A stretch of 64,000 nt of DNA from Chloroflexota bacterium (lineage in GTDB: Bacteria > Chloroflexota > Dehalococcoidia > Lucifugimonadales > UBA2985), in the NCBI GenBank assembly GCA_028877205.1, contig JAPPHY010000012.1:43821-107820 (forward strand), read 5' to 3'. Numbering within the stretch: the stretch's first letter is position 1; every line of letters starts with the position of its first letter. Below the pieces are notes generated by a model. It saw nothing but the letters and a program-made list of their open reading frames with translations. It had not been told where the DNA came from and did no database searches. Shown here one piece after another: positions 30,031 through 42,009 of this stretch. Position numbers and translations under genes: made by a program.

Positions 30031-31455
30031 ATGAGCGAACAGCATGAGAATACCGAACACCGAGTCCGGGAGGCACTCCTCGCGGAGGCGAGCGAGGCGC
30101 CGGCGCCACAGGACTTGTGGGCACGCGTCGAGCCGCGATTGGAGCGGCCGGCCGCTCGCGCCCTGGGTTGGCTGCGGGGTTGGAGACTTGCGGTGGGAGG
30201 CGCCACGGCTGCCGTTGTACTGACTCTGGGAGGTGCAGGTGCAGCACTCATCGCTGCCGACCAGTTCTCAGGAGGCGAGGACGGGGCCCTTCTAGCCGAA
30301 AGGCAATGGCGCGGAACCGATGACGGGTCACTCGGAGCGATAACCGTCAACGACACCGATGTTGACCTGTACGACACTGACGGGAAGCAGAGTGCCAGTG
30401 CTGACTCGCCCGGCGAATTTCTCGCCTACGATCCAGGGATGACCGGGGAGCCAACACTGGGGCCTGTGCCTTCGCCGGCGTTGGAGAAACCCAGCACGGA
30501 CCTTGTGACCGGCCAACCCAGCAGCTGGGACCCCCAAGTCCCGGCCGGCGAGCGACAGGTAATCTCCCACGCCTCGATTGACCTTGAGGTGGGCGACGTG
30601 AACGCGGCCTCCACCCAGCTTCGGGGGCTGGTCCAGTCGCTGGGAGGCTTTGTCGAGCACATCTCTACATCCGGCGGCCCTAACCCGGAGTACGGTTCAG
30701 CCGTAGTCCGCGTCCCCAGCGACCGGTTCCCTGATGCGATCGACGGCATCGAGCGGCTGGGGAAGCCCTTGGGACAGACCCTTGGGCAGCGGGACGTTAC
30801 GGGAGAGGCCATTGATCTTGAGGCCCGCCTCAGGAGTGAGCGAAGCACTGAGGAAAGCCTGCTGAAGCTGCTCGACAGGGCGGTGTCGGTCAGCGACGTA
30901 CTCACTGTCGAGCGTGAGCTCAGTCGCGTGCGCGCGGACATCGAGCGATTGCAGGGACAGCTCGAGTTCCTCCAGCGCAGCGTGGCGCTTGCGACCATCA
31001 CCGTGAGCTTTGTCCTGCCTCCCGGCTCCGTGCCTGTCGCTCCATCGGCCACTCTGCAGCTGGAAGTGGAAGACGTCGAGTATTCGGCAGACCTCGTTCA
31101 GGAATTGGTGAACGGGGCCGGGGGCGCCATGAGTCGTGTCATCATCAGGACTCGCCAAGACAGCGAGGAAGCGTATCTCAGCTTCTCAGTGCCCGCATCC
31201 GCCCTCCACGGCACCCTTACGTCCATAGCTGTAGACGGCGTTGTCCTGCATCGGGAAGTGGAGAGCGACGGCCGACTGGGCCAAGGCGAGCAGGACGAAG
31301 ACTTGCAGGCAAGGGTTACGGTGCAGCTCCAGACATACCGAGACACCGAGCTGTGGCGCTCGATCTGGGTCTCGGTGGCGGCTGGACTGCTCGCCTTCCT
31401 TGGCGTTGCCGGCACGCTGGCACTCCTGTTCCGAGCGAGGCGGCGCAGGGCGTAG
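30031..31455 (+). CDS. DUF4349-like membrane protein, probable ECF partner
   Basis: The 474-residue protein has a short cytoplasmic N-terminus, a transmembrane helix near residues 52-74, a long acidic extracytoplasmic region, and a C-terminal helix near 449-468 followed by arginines. The middle region (about 180-340) carries VISHASIDLEVGDV, VRVPSDRFPDAIDGIERLG and a coiled coil, which match DUF4349. This family is often linked to sigma or anti-sigma genes, though the N-terminus here has no clear zinc motif. Its position directly after an ECF sigma gene suggests a signal-transducing role, not proven. Confidence 0.75.
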   Translation: MSEQHENTEHRVREALLAEASEAPAPQDLWARVEPRLERPAARALGWLRGWRLAVGGATAAVVLTLGGAGAALIAADQFSGGEDGALLAERQWRGTDDGSLGAITVNDTDVDLYDTDGKQSASADSPGEFLAYDPGMTGEPTLGPVPSPALEKPSTDLVTGQPSSWDPQVPAGERQVISHASIDLEVGDVNAASTQLRGLVQSLGGFVEHISTSGGPNPEYGSAVVRVPSDRFPDAIDGIERLGKPLGQTLGQRDVTGEAIDLEARLRSERSTEESLLKLLDRAVSVSDVLTVERELSRVRADIERLQGQLEFLQRSVALATITVSFVLPPGSVPVAPSATLQLEVEDVEYSADLVQELVNGAGGAMSRVIIRTRQDSEEAYLSFSVPASALHGTLTSIAVDGVVLHREVESDGRLGQGEQDEDLQARVTVQLQTYRDTELWRSIWVSVAAGLLAFLGVAGTLALLFRARRRRA

Positions 31456-31508
31456 GTAGTTCTTCGCAAGGTCGTCTGGCCTTGGCCGCCCGCGGCCCGC
31501 TCACGCCC

Positions 31509-31613
31509 TTCGACAGGCTCAGGGTGAGCGTATGGGGAAACATAGCCCCGCTCTTTGCGAGTGGAAGTTCATAGCCCGCTCGTGGTGAGCTTGTCGAACC
31601 ATGCGAGCGGGCC
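31509..31613. repeat. Inverted pair of interspersed repeats upstream of rsmG
   Basis: In the gap 31456-31714, the two copies are 31509-31530 (core TTCGACAGGCTCAGGGTGAG) and 31575-31598 (core CGCTCGTGGTGAGCTTGTCG), in opposite orientation, extending to 31613 with CCATGCGAGCGGG. They can pair into a hairpin. The gap holds no gene. rsmG begins 100 bases later. Confidence 0.75.
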
Positions 31614-31714
31614 GCAGAGCCGCACGTCGCCACCGCAAATGACTTCCGCGCCCTTCAATGCTATAATGCCGCAGCCCGCGGGCACACTGGAGCACGGAAG
31701 GAGGCCAAGCCTAC

Positions 31715-32428
31715 GTGGAGGCGCTCATCGCAGGCGCTGCGAGCCTTGGCCTTTGCCTCAATGAGGCGCAGCTTTCGCAGTTCCGTCGCTACTACCTCGA
31801 TCTGACGGAGTGGAACTCGCGAATCAACCTCACGAGCATCGCCGGGTGCCGTGACGTGCAGTCGAAGCACTTCCTGGACTCACTCTCGCTGCTGCAGGCC
31901 GTCCCCGAAGACGCCCTGGACGGCGGCGCTCTCGCGGACGTGGGAAGCGGCGCCGGGTTCCCCGGCCTGCCCCTGAAGATCGCAAGTCCCGGACTGCGCG
32001 TATCCCTGGTGGAGTCTATCGGAAAGAAAGCGGCCTTCCTGCGCCACGTTGCCTGCTCACTGGACGTGAACGACGTGGACGTCCTGGCTGAGAGAGCCGA
32101 GACGCTGGCGCACCGCCCGGACCGGCGAGAATCGTTCGACGTGGTGACGGCCCGCGCCGTGGCTGAGATGGACACGCTGGCGGAGCTGGCGCTGCCGCTA
32201 TGCCGCGTAGGCGGCAGGGTGATCGCGCAGAAGATGCGGGACATCGGCGATGAGCTCAGCCGCGCGGAGCGGGCAATCGAAGTGCTGGGCGGCCGCGTCG
32301 AGGACGTCGTGCCGGTGGAGCTAGACGAGATAGGGGAGCCTCGGTGCCTGGTGGTGCTGGCAAAGACCTCGCCGACGCCGCCCGCCTACCCGCGGCGGCC
32401 GGGCATGCCGGCCAAGCGCCCGCTCTAG
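31715..32428 (+). CDS. rsmG: 16S rRNA (guanine-N7) methyltransferase RsmG
   Basis: A GTG start follows GGAGG by eight bases. The 237-residue class I methyltransferase has the SAM-binding loop LADVGSGAGFPGLPLKI near residue 72 and VSLVESIGKKAAFLRHV, typical of RsmG (GidB). It methylates G527 in the 530 loop of 16S rRNA. The C-terminal 20 residues (PRRPGMPAKRPL) are the conserved RsmG tail. It is followed by a polytopic membrane-protein gene on the same strand. Confidence 0.93.
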   Translation: MEALIAGAASLGLCLNEAQLSQFRRYYLDLTEWNSRINLTSIAGCRDVQSKHFLDSLSLLQAVPEDALDGGALADVGSGAGFPGLPLKIASPGLRVSLVESIGKKAAFLRHVACSLDVNDVDVLAERAETLAHRPDRRESFDVVTARAVAEMDTLAELALPLCRVGGRVIAQKMRDIGDELSRAERAIEVLGGRVEDVVPVELDEIGEPRCLVVLAKTSPTPPAYPRRPGMPAKRPL

Positions 32429-32457
32429 CACCCAAGTCAAGATGAGGAGACGAGACC

Positions 32458-33510
32458 ATTTCTGCTGAAGCGAACCGGCCACCCGAAAACGAAGGGCGGT
32501 CCATATCGCTTAGGCGGCGCGTCCTGTCGCTGCCAACCCTGGTCTCGTTCGGCGTGGCGGCGTTCTTCCTGACCTTCCTCGCAGTACGCTTCGACGTGAG
32601 CTGGGACGATACGTGGGACAAGCTGAGGGCCAGCGACCTCCGGCTGTACGGGGCCGCCTTCGCATCGTACTACGCGGGTTTCATACTGAGGGGACTTCGA
32701 TGGCGCATTATGCTGCAAAGCTCTCTGACAGACGAAGAGTCGCCGAGAGAGCTTCCGTACGTCCTGGCCTGCTCCCAGTACATCTTCCTAGGCTGGTTCG
32801 CCAACGCCATAACATGGTTCCGGCTGGGCGACGCCTACCGCGCATACGTGTTCACCGAGGACACCGGCCACAGCTTCCCGCGCACAATGGGGACAATCTT
32901 GGCGGAGCGCGTGCTGGACGTTGTGACGATATTCGTGCTGCTCGCGGTGGCCGCGCTGGCCCTCTCGTGGGTGGGAAACCTGCACGGGACTGCGCTGTTC
33001 CTCGGAATCGCCTCGCTCCTGGTGCTGGTGGGAGTGACCGGCATGCTGGTGATGAAGCGATTCGGCATGCGACTGGCCCGCCTGCTCCCGAGCCGCTTCC
33101 GTGAGGCGTACGTTCGCTTCCACGAGGGCGCGATGGGGAGCTTCCGACAGATGCCGTTGCTGCTGTTCATCAGCGTGCTGACGTGGCTCACGGAGGTGGG
33201 ACGGCTGTACTTCGTCATCCAGTCGCTGGACTTGACCGGCACGGCCAGCTTCTCGCTCGTGGTGTTCGTGACGCTGGCCAACGCCATACTGACGACTGTG
33301 CCCATAACGCCGGGCGGGCTGGGAATCGTAGAGCCGGGCATAGTAGGTCTGCTGACACTGAGCCTGGCGCGCAGCGAGGCGGTGTCCGTGGCGCTGCTGG
33401 ACCGCTCGATAAGCTACCTGAGCATAGTGGTGCTGGGCGGCGTGGTGTTCCTGCTGCGGCAGGCAGTGCGCGCCAGGAGGATGGCATCGGCCGAGATGAC
33501 GCCGGAGTGA
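32458..33510 (+). CDS. UPF0104 (lysylphosphatidylglycerol synthase TM region-like) protein, likely ATT start
   Basis: A polytopic protein of about 350 residues with eight or so hydrophobic helices; the conserved segments are VRFDVSWDDTWDKL, ITWFRLGDAYRAY, TILAERVLDVVTI, WLTEVGRLYFV and TPGGLGIVEPGIVGLL, which match UPF0104/AglD2-like flippase or LPG-synthase membrane domains. The first helix runs across the GTG at 32554, so a start there would cut it. The only nearby candidate is an ATT at 32458, nine bases after GAGGAGA; the upstream in-frame stop is TGA at 32443. An ATT start or a base error is therefore likely. Confidence 0.75.
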   Translation: MSAEANRPPENEGRSISLRRRVLSLPTLVSFGVAAFFLTFLAVRFDVSWDDTWDKLRASDLRLYGAAFASYYAGFILRGLRWRIMLQSSLTDEESPRELPYVLACSQYIFLGWFANAITWFRLGDAYRAYVFTEDTGHSFPRTMGTILAERVLDVVTIFVLLAVAALALSWVGNLHGTALFLGIASLLVLVGVTGMLVMKRFGMRLARLLPSRFREAYVRFHEGAMGSFRQMPLLLFISVLTWLTEVGRLYFVIQSLDLTGTASFSLVVFVTLANAILTTVPITPGGLGIVEPGIVGLLTLSLARSEAVSVALLDRSISYLSIVVLGGVVFLLRQAVRARRMASAEMTPE

Positions 33511-33562
33511 GGGCCGAAACTGGACTCCCACCCTAGCTTAGGAACTTGGATTCAGCTGTTCC

Positions 33563-34282
33563 TCACGATCTACTAGCGGCCAACTGCCTCTTCCTCCGCG
33601 TCAAGAACCTTCTAGCGTCTTCCAACTGTGCCTCGAATTCCACCGGGGCGCTTCTGGCCTGCTGCGATGTTGGATGCCAGATTACGTTGGTCTGCAATTC
33701 ATCCGGCCTGTCTAGTTCAGGCCAAAACTCGCTCAACATTCGCCAGCCATGCTTTCCCAAATGCAGAATCGCGTGCGGTTGCAGCAGGTGTATTTGCCTG
33801 CGCGTAAACTTGTCAATCACGTACCTGTAAACTGGATCCAGCCTCCTATCGAAAGCATCTACTTTGGTGTTCACATGTAGCACGTTCATGTATGCGATAC
33901 TATCAAGGCTCACTTCAAGCCGACTAAGTACCCCATGTCGAGAGAAAATCCCCCATGCAGGCATTTGCTCGCGATAAACGGACATGAGCGCTTCGAGATT
34001 CTCAGCACTGGGATGCCTAGCTAGACGAAGGGAACTTTCGAAGAGAAGTTTATCTCTTGCTTCATAGCCCCTGCCGTGCCCAGGGTTGATTCCCATGAGC
34101 AGTATTCTGCAATTGACCTGAAAATACCTCTTGCCTATGAATCCAGCCTGCGGATACCTTGGATTGAACTCCGTCAATAAGCTCCCGAACCTCTTGCGAG
34201 CGTATCGCCACGACTCAGGATTTAAAATTCTAGACCAAAGCTGAACAATCTGTTCATCAGTTCTTGGGGAGGGCAGTGCCAT
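33563..34282 (-). CDS. Uracil-DNA-glycosylase superfamily-like protein
   Basis: The 239-residue product has the motif RILLMGINPGHGRGYEARD near residue 60, comparable with motif A (GxxPG) of UDG enzymes, and ends in TNVIWHPTSQQARS, which resembles the HPS/HPT motif B loop. ILHLGKHGW supplies a further conserved strand. So the fold is likely UDG-like, but the substrate is uncertain. Its base composition is clearly lower in GC than its neighbours, and it lies between groEL's terminator and a convergent membrane-protein gene, suggesting recent acquisition. Confidence 0.65.
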   Translation of the reverse strand: MALPSPRTDEQIVQLWSRILNPESWRYARKRFGSLLTEFNPRYPQAGFIGKRYFQVNCRILLMGINPGHGRGYEARDKLLFESSLRLARHPSAENLEALMSVYREQMPAWGIFSRHGVLSRLEVSLDSIAYMNVLHVNTKVDAFDRRLDPVYRYVIDKFTRRQIHLLQPHAILHLGKHGWRMLSEFWPELDRPDELQTNVIWHPTSQQARSAPVEFEAQLEDARRFLTRRKRQLAASRS

Positions 34283-34352
34283 TCCTTACCTCCTAATCTA
34301 ATGTCATCAGCCTACATACCAACTTCTACAGAGTCGAATCACCCGACAAATG

Positions 34353-34382
34353 GAGAGGGACGCTCGATTGAGCGTCCCTCTC
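34353..34382 (-). terminator. Terminator after groEL
   Basis: A perfect 13-base stem (GAGAGGGACGCTC pairing with GAGCGTCCCTCTC) with loop GATT spans 34353-34382. On the minus strand, the groEL direction, it is followed by ATTTGT. It lies 45 bases after the groEL stop and separates the groES-groEL mRNA from the downstream gene. Confidence 0.8.
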
Positions 34383-34427
34383 GCTTGTGCTTCCCTGCGT
34401 ATCCGGAGCTCTGTTCCGATGCGCTCC

Positions 34428-36056
<1,629 letters not shown>

Positions 36057-36070
36057 TCAACAGGTTGTGG

Positions 36071-36364
36071 CTAGGACACCTTCGCCAGAATATCGCTCTC
36101 GCGCAGGACCAGATAGTCCTGGCCTTCTTCCTTGAGCTCGCTGCCGGCGTACTTGGAGTAGATGACAATGTCGCCGACCTGGGCTTCCATCGCTATGCGC
36201 TTGCCGTCGTCGCCGGCGCGGCCCGGCCCTACGGCCACTACTTCGCCCTCCTGGGGCTTCTCCTGGGCGGAATCCGGCAGGACGATGCCTCCGGAGGAGA
36301 CCTCTTCCCGCTCGACCGGCTTGACAATCACCCGGTCTCCGAGTGGTTGAAACGTACGCGTCAC
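36071..36364 (-). CDS. groS: Co-chaperonin GroES
   Basis: The start is the GTG at 36364 with AAGGAGGT seven bases before it. The 97-residue protein carries the phosphate-box-like DRVIVKP, the mobile-loop [14 protein letters not shown] and the roof-turn segment; it ends [11 protein letters not shown]. It caps the GroEL cavity. Expression is probably controlled by the CIRCE-like operator just upstream. Confidence 0.97.
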   Translation of the reverse strand: MTRTFQPLGDRVIVKPVEREEVSSGGIVLPDSAQEKPQEGEVVAVGPGRAGDDGKRIAMEAQVGDIVIYSKYAGSELKEEGQDYLVLRESDILAKVS

Positions 36365-36417
36365 CTTCAGTACCTCCTTGTGCCTGCGTTCTATGCTTTT
36401 GCCTGATTGCGCGCGGA

Positions 36418-36444
36418 CTAGCAGTCTCACGGACAGACTGCTAA
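36418..36444 (-). promoter_or_regulatory. CIRCE-like HrcA operator (variant)
   Basis: On the minus strand the sequence is TTAGCAGTC-N9-GACTGCTAG. The canonical CIRCE is TTAGCACTC-N9-GAGTGCTAA. The 9-9-9 layout is exact, but one base in each arm has changed in a compensatory way (C to G in one arm, G to C in the other), so the repeat stays symmetric. It lies just after the predicted transcription start, as expected for a repressor site. Confidence 0.85.
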
Positions 36445-36454
36445 TTCCTGGCGC

Positions 36455-36484
36455 AGTATATGGAATTCCGCAGGAGACTGTCAA
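36455..36484 (-). promoter_or_regulatory. groES-groEL promoter
   Basis: On the minus strand, TTGACA (36484-36479) and TATACT (36460-36455) are separated by 18 bases, a strong sigma-70 pair. Transcription should start near 36448, immediately before the CIRCE-like operator. Confidence 0.85.
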
Positions 36485-36665
36485 GGGTTGAAGGGCCGAA
36501 CCGGCCGCGGAGGCCCCGCCTATGCATGAGCGCCACAGGCACTCAGCGCCTCGTCCGTACGACCGATGGGGTACACCCTCCTTCGCGTCGTGCTAGAATG
36601 GACTGCGCATGCTGGAGTGTCAATGTGCGACGACGCAGGACTCCGGCTGCCGCAGGCAAACCGGA

Positions 36666-37913
36666 ATGGAATCGAGCACAACTCACACCCCTCGCGGAGC
36701 AAGGCGGATCACGCTGGCGGCGCGGCTTGTGGTGCTCGCCGTGTTCCTCGACCTGTTCATGCAGTTCCCAACCATCGCGCCCTACGCCGAATCCCTCGGC
36801 GCGTCTGCTGCGATCGCCGGAATCGCCGTAGCCGCTTACTCCTTCACCAACATGTTCGGCAACCTGGGCGCCGGCCCTCTGCTCGACCGAATGGGCAGGC
36901 GCGGACCCATGATTGCCGGCATGGCTATCTCCGCCGCGGCCGTGCTGGCATACTCGGTTGTCCAGTCTCCGGCGCAACTCATGGCCGCCCGGGCGATTCA
37001 TGGCCTTGGCGCAGCTGTCCTCGCCCCTGGCGCGTTCTCCATCATCGGCGACAGCGCGCCCAGCGACAGGCGCGGGCAGGCTATGGGCCTCACCGGCGCA
37101 CTCATTGCTCTCGCGGCCCTGGCCGGTCCGCCCGCGGCAGGGATCCTGCGCGACGCATCAGGCGCCGACGCCGTTTTCCTCGTCGACGCCGCACTGCTCA
37201 TCGGGACGCTGGTAGTCTTCGTATTGGCGACACGCGGAGACTCGCTGGACTCGGCCGCTGGAGAGCCGTCCCGTCAAGCGGCGGCGGATGGAGTTCCATG
37301 GCGGAAGGCCGCCATGTGGTCGGCGTGCGGCGCGGCATTCGCGATTGCCGTGGGTGTCGGAGCACTGGTGACCCACCTGCCCATGCTGCTTGAGGGTATG
37401 GGCGAGTCTGCGGCCAGGACCGGCTACAGCTTCGCCGTCTACGCGCTGGTTGCCATGCTGGTGATGGCAAGCCCCACCAGCCGCGCGGGAGACAGGTACG
37501 GCCGCGTCCTGCCAACGGCCATCGGGCTGATCGTGCTCGCCGGCGGGCTTGGCGCGCTTGGGCTTGCGGAGGCATACCCGGCCATACTGGCGGGCATGGC
37601 CCTGTTCGGCCTGGGCTACGGGCTCGTGTTTCCGGCCGCCGCCGCCATGGCCACGGCCGCCACGGGTTCGGAGCGGCGCGGAACGGCGTTCGGTATCTTC
37701 TACGCCGTCTACTCCCTAGGCGTGGTCGTAGGAGCTTCCGGCAGCGGCAGGTTGGCTGAGATACCAAGCGATTTTGCAGGCTATCCCTTCCTGGCGGCGG
37801 CTGCGGTCGTGCTCCTCGCAGTACCACCGGTTGTGGCGGCAGCACGGGTAGCGGCTCGTCCGCTCGGTTCGAATGGGTTGAGCGTAAGCCGAGAGAGCGG
37901 GCGCTCGCGCTGA
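36666..37913 (+). CDS. MFS transporter
   Basis: Twelve hydrophobic helices are visible over about 415 residues, with the signature DRMGRRGPMIAG after helix 2 and a similar RAGDRYGRVLP after helix 8, both typical of the major facilitator superfamily. I take the ATG at 36666 as start; an ATG at 36609 in frame is possible. Substrate cannot be inferred. The gene diverges from groES. Confidence 0.8.
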   Translation: MESSTTHTPRGARRITLAARLVVLAVFLDLFMQFPTIAPYAESLGASAAIAGIAVAAYSFTNMFGNLGAGPLLDRMGRRGPMIAGMAISAAAVLAYSVVQSPAQLMAARAIHGLGAAVLAPGAFSIIGDSAPSDRRGQAMGLTGALIALAALAGPPAAGILRDASGADAVFLVDAALLIGTLVVFVLATRGDSLDSAAGEPSRQAAADGVPWRKAAMWSACGAAFAIAVGVGALVTHLPMLLEGMGESAARTGYSFAVYALVAMLVMASPTSRAGDRYGRVLPTAIGLIVLAGGLGALGLAEAYPAILAGMALFGLGYGLVFPAAAAMATAATGSERRGTAFGIFYAVYSLGVVVGASGSGRLAEIPSDFAGYPFLAAAAVVLLAVPPVVAAARVAARPLGSNGLSVSRESGRSR

Positions 37914-38050
37914 CCAAGCCTCTACACTGAACAGACGTGTCTGGCCCGTCAGCATAATACCTGAGCAGCAGTCCGAGTCTGTGGACGGCCCGAATCGCCC
38001 GCGCTATACTTGCAACGTTCGCAATTCTCGCCTGCAAAGAGGTGTGAAAC

Positions 38051-39337
38051 TTGGCAGACGTTCAGCCATTCAGGGGTATCCGGTACGGCGCTGACCACAG
38101 CGGTGACCTGTCGCGTCTGCTCTGCCCGCCGTACGACGTAATCTCTCCCGACCTACAGCGCCGCCTGCACGACTCCAGCCCTCACAACGCCATCCGGCTT
38201 GAGCTGGGGCTGGACTCACCCGGCGACTCGGACGAGTCCAACCGCTACACCCGCGCGGCCGCTCTCCTCGACGAGTGGCTGGAGAGCGGAGTGCTCCGTC
38301 ACGAGGACCGGCCCGCATTCTACCTGCTGCGCGAGGAGTTCCCGCACCGCGGTGGTCACACTCATCGCCTGTCACTGATCGCGCGAGTACGCCTGGAGGA
38401 GCTCACCGCCGGAATCATCCTGCCCCACGAGTTCACGTCGCCTGCACCCAAGAAGGACCGGCGCGCGCTCCTCGACGCAACCCAGGCCAACCTCAGCCCC
38501 ATCATGTCGGTGTACCGCGACCGCACGGGGCTTCTCGCCGACCTGATCGACGCCGTGGCCGCCCGCCCTCCTCTGGCGGAAGCGGGCCACGAAGACGTTG
38601 CCATCTCTCTATGGGGCATCCAGGACGAGGCCGAGACCTCAGCCATCACCGACGCACTCGCAGATTCTCCCGTCTACCTCGCGGACGGCCACCACAGGTA
38701 CGAGACTGCGCTGCAGTACCGCGAGGACCAGAGGAACGCGGGGGCCGCGAACGGCGCAACCGACTTCATCATGATGTCCCTTATTGAGATCGCCATGCCC
38801 GGTCTAGTCGTGCTTCCGTACCATCGAATGGTGCGCGGGCTGTCCGAGGAGCAGGCGGACGACCTGTGGCGCCGCGTGGAGGAATCGTTCGATGTGGAGC
38901 CGGTGGACGTGAGCGGAGGGGACGCGGCGGCCGCGCTCGAAGAGCGACTTGAGGCCGCGGGTTCCGACCTGCCGGCGCTTGGACTGCTCTCGAACGGAGG
39001 CGCGTCGGCGCACCTGCTCACAATGAGAGACACTCCCGACTCGTCCGCGTCGCCAGTGGAACGCTGCGTCACCTGGATCGTGGGCGCCAGGCTGCTGTCT
39101 CCCGTGCTCGGCTCGGAGGCCGAGGCCGTCGACAGGGGCATACTCGCATACAGCCACGACTCCGCGGAGGTGGGAGAGGCGGTCTCGGACGGCGGCTTCC
39201 AGTTCGGGCTGGTGCTGCCGCCGGTCCCTCTCGACCTGTTCGAGGAGGTGGTGCTCTCCGGCGAACGCATGCCGATCAAGTCCACCTACTTCAGCCCCAA
39301 GCTGCCCACGGGGCTGGTGATCAACCGCCTGACGTGA
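38051..39337 (+). CDS. DUF1015 family protein
   Basis: A TTG start follows AAGAGGTG. The 428-residue protein begins with VQPFRGIRYGADHSGDLSRL, followed by CPPYDVISPDLQRRLH, then LADGHHRYETALQYRED, and ends KSTYFSPKLPTGLVINRL, all typical of DUF1015 (COG4198), a widespread family of unknown function that appears beside serine-metabolism genes in some genomes. It lies 56 bases before ligA on the same strand. Confidence 0.85.
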   Translation: MADVQPFRGIRYGADHSGDLSRLLCPPYDVISPDLQRRLHDSSPHNAIRLELGLDSPGDSDESNRYTRAAALLDEWLESGVLRHEDRPAFYLLREEFPHRGGHTHRLSLIARVRLEELTAGIILPHEFTSPAPKKDRRALLDATQANLSPIMSVYRDRTGLLADLIDAVAARPPLAEAGHEDVAISLWGIQDEAETSAITDALADSPVYLADGHHRYETALQYREDQRNAGAANGATDFIMMSLIEIAMPGLVVLPYHRMVRGLSEEQADDLWRRVEESFDVEPVDVSGGDAAAALEERLEAAGSDLPALGLLSNGGASAHLLTMRDTPDSSASPVERCVTWIVGARLLSPVLGSEAEAVDRGILAYSHDSAEVGEAVSDGGFQFGLVLPPVPLDLFEEVVLSGERMPIKSTYFSPKLPTGLVINRLT

Positions 39338-39381
39338 GCACGCGGCCGCCGCGCCGCGCACCGGACGCGACGTCCCAGTAA

Positions 39382-41403
<2,022 letters not shown>

Positions 41404-41446
41404 CCAGCGTGCGTGCCGGACTCCAATCGTGGCGGGCCACTCTCCC

Positions 41447-42004
41447 ATGAAGCTCATCGTCGGGTTGGGCAACCCCGGCCGCGCCTACGCACGCTCCCGC
41501 CACAACGTGGGCTTCCTGTGCATCGACGGCCTGAGCAGCCGCGCCGGCATCCGGCTCTCAGAGCGGCGCAAACACGTCGTGCTGGGACAGGGCGAGATCG
41601 AGCGTGATTCGGTCGTGCTGGCGAAGCCGCGCACCTACATGAACCGCAGCGGCGACGCCCTGGCCTACCTGGTGACCCGCATCGGGGTAAAGCCTGACGA
41701 CATGCTCATCATCTACGACGACATGGACCTCCCCCTGGGCAAGCTGCGCATCCGAGCAGCTGGCAGCGCAGGAGGCCACCGCGGAATGCAGTCGATCATC
41801 GACGCGCTGGGCAGCCAGGACGTGCCCCGTATGCGTATCGGCATCGGCCGCCCGTCGCCGGACGAGGGCGGCGTTGAGCACGTGCTCGGCGATTTCTCGA
41901 GAGATGAGCGGCCCGCGCTACAGAACGCCCTGTCCACTGCCCAGGATGCCGCCCTGAACGTGATCGCACACGGCCTGGAGTGGGCCATGAACCACTACAA
42001 CTAG
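41447..42004 (+). CDS. pth: Peptidyl-tRNA hydrolase
   Basis: The 185-residue enzyme opens MKLIVGLGNPGRAYARSRHN with catalytic H19, followed by LAKPRTYMNRSG and IYDDMDLPLGKLRIR with a catalytic Asp. The GTG at 41429 is upstream in frame, but the family alignment favours the ATG at 41447. It rescues stalled peptidyl-tRNA. It lies 43 bases after ligA. Confidence 0.95.
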   Translation: MKLIVGLGNPGRAYARSRHNVGFLCIDGLSSRAGIRLSERRKHVVLGQGEIERDSVVLAKPRTYMNRSGDALAYLVTRIGVKPDDMLIIYDDMDLPLGKLRIRAAGSAGGHRGMQSIIDALGSQDVPRMRIGIGRPSPDEGGVEHVLGDFSRDERPALQNALSTAQDAALNVIAHGLEWAMNHYN

Positions 42005-42009
42005 CGACA

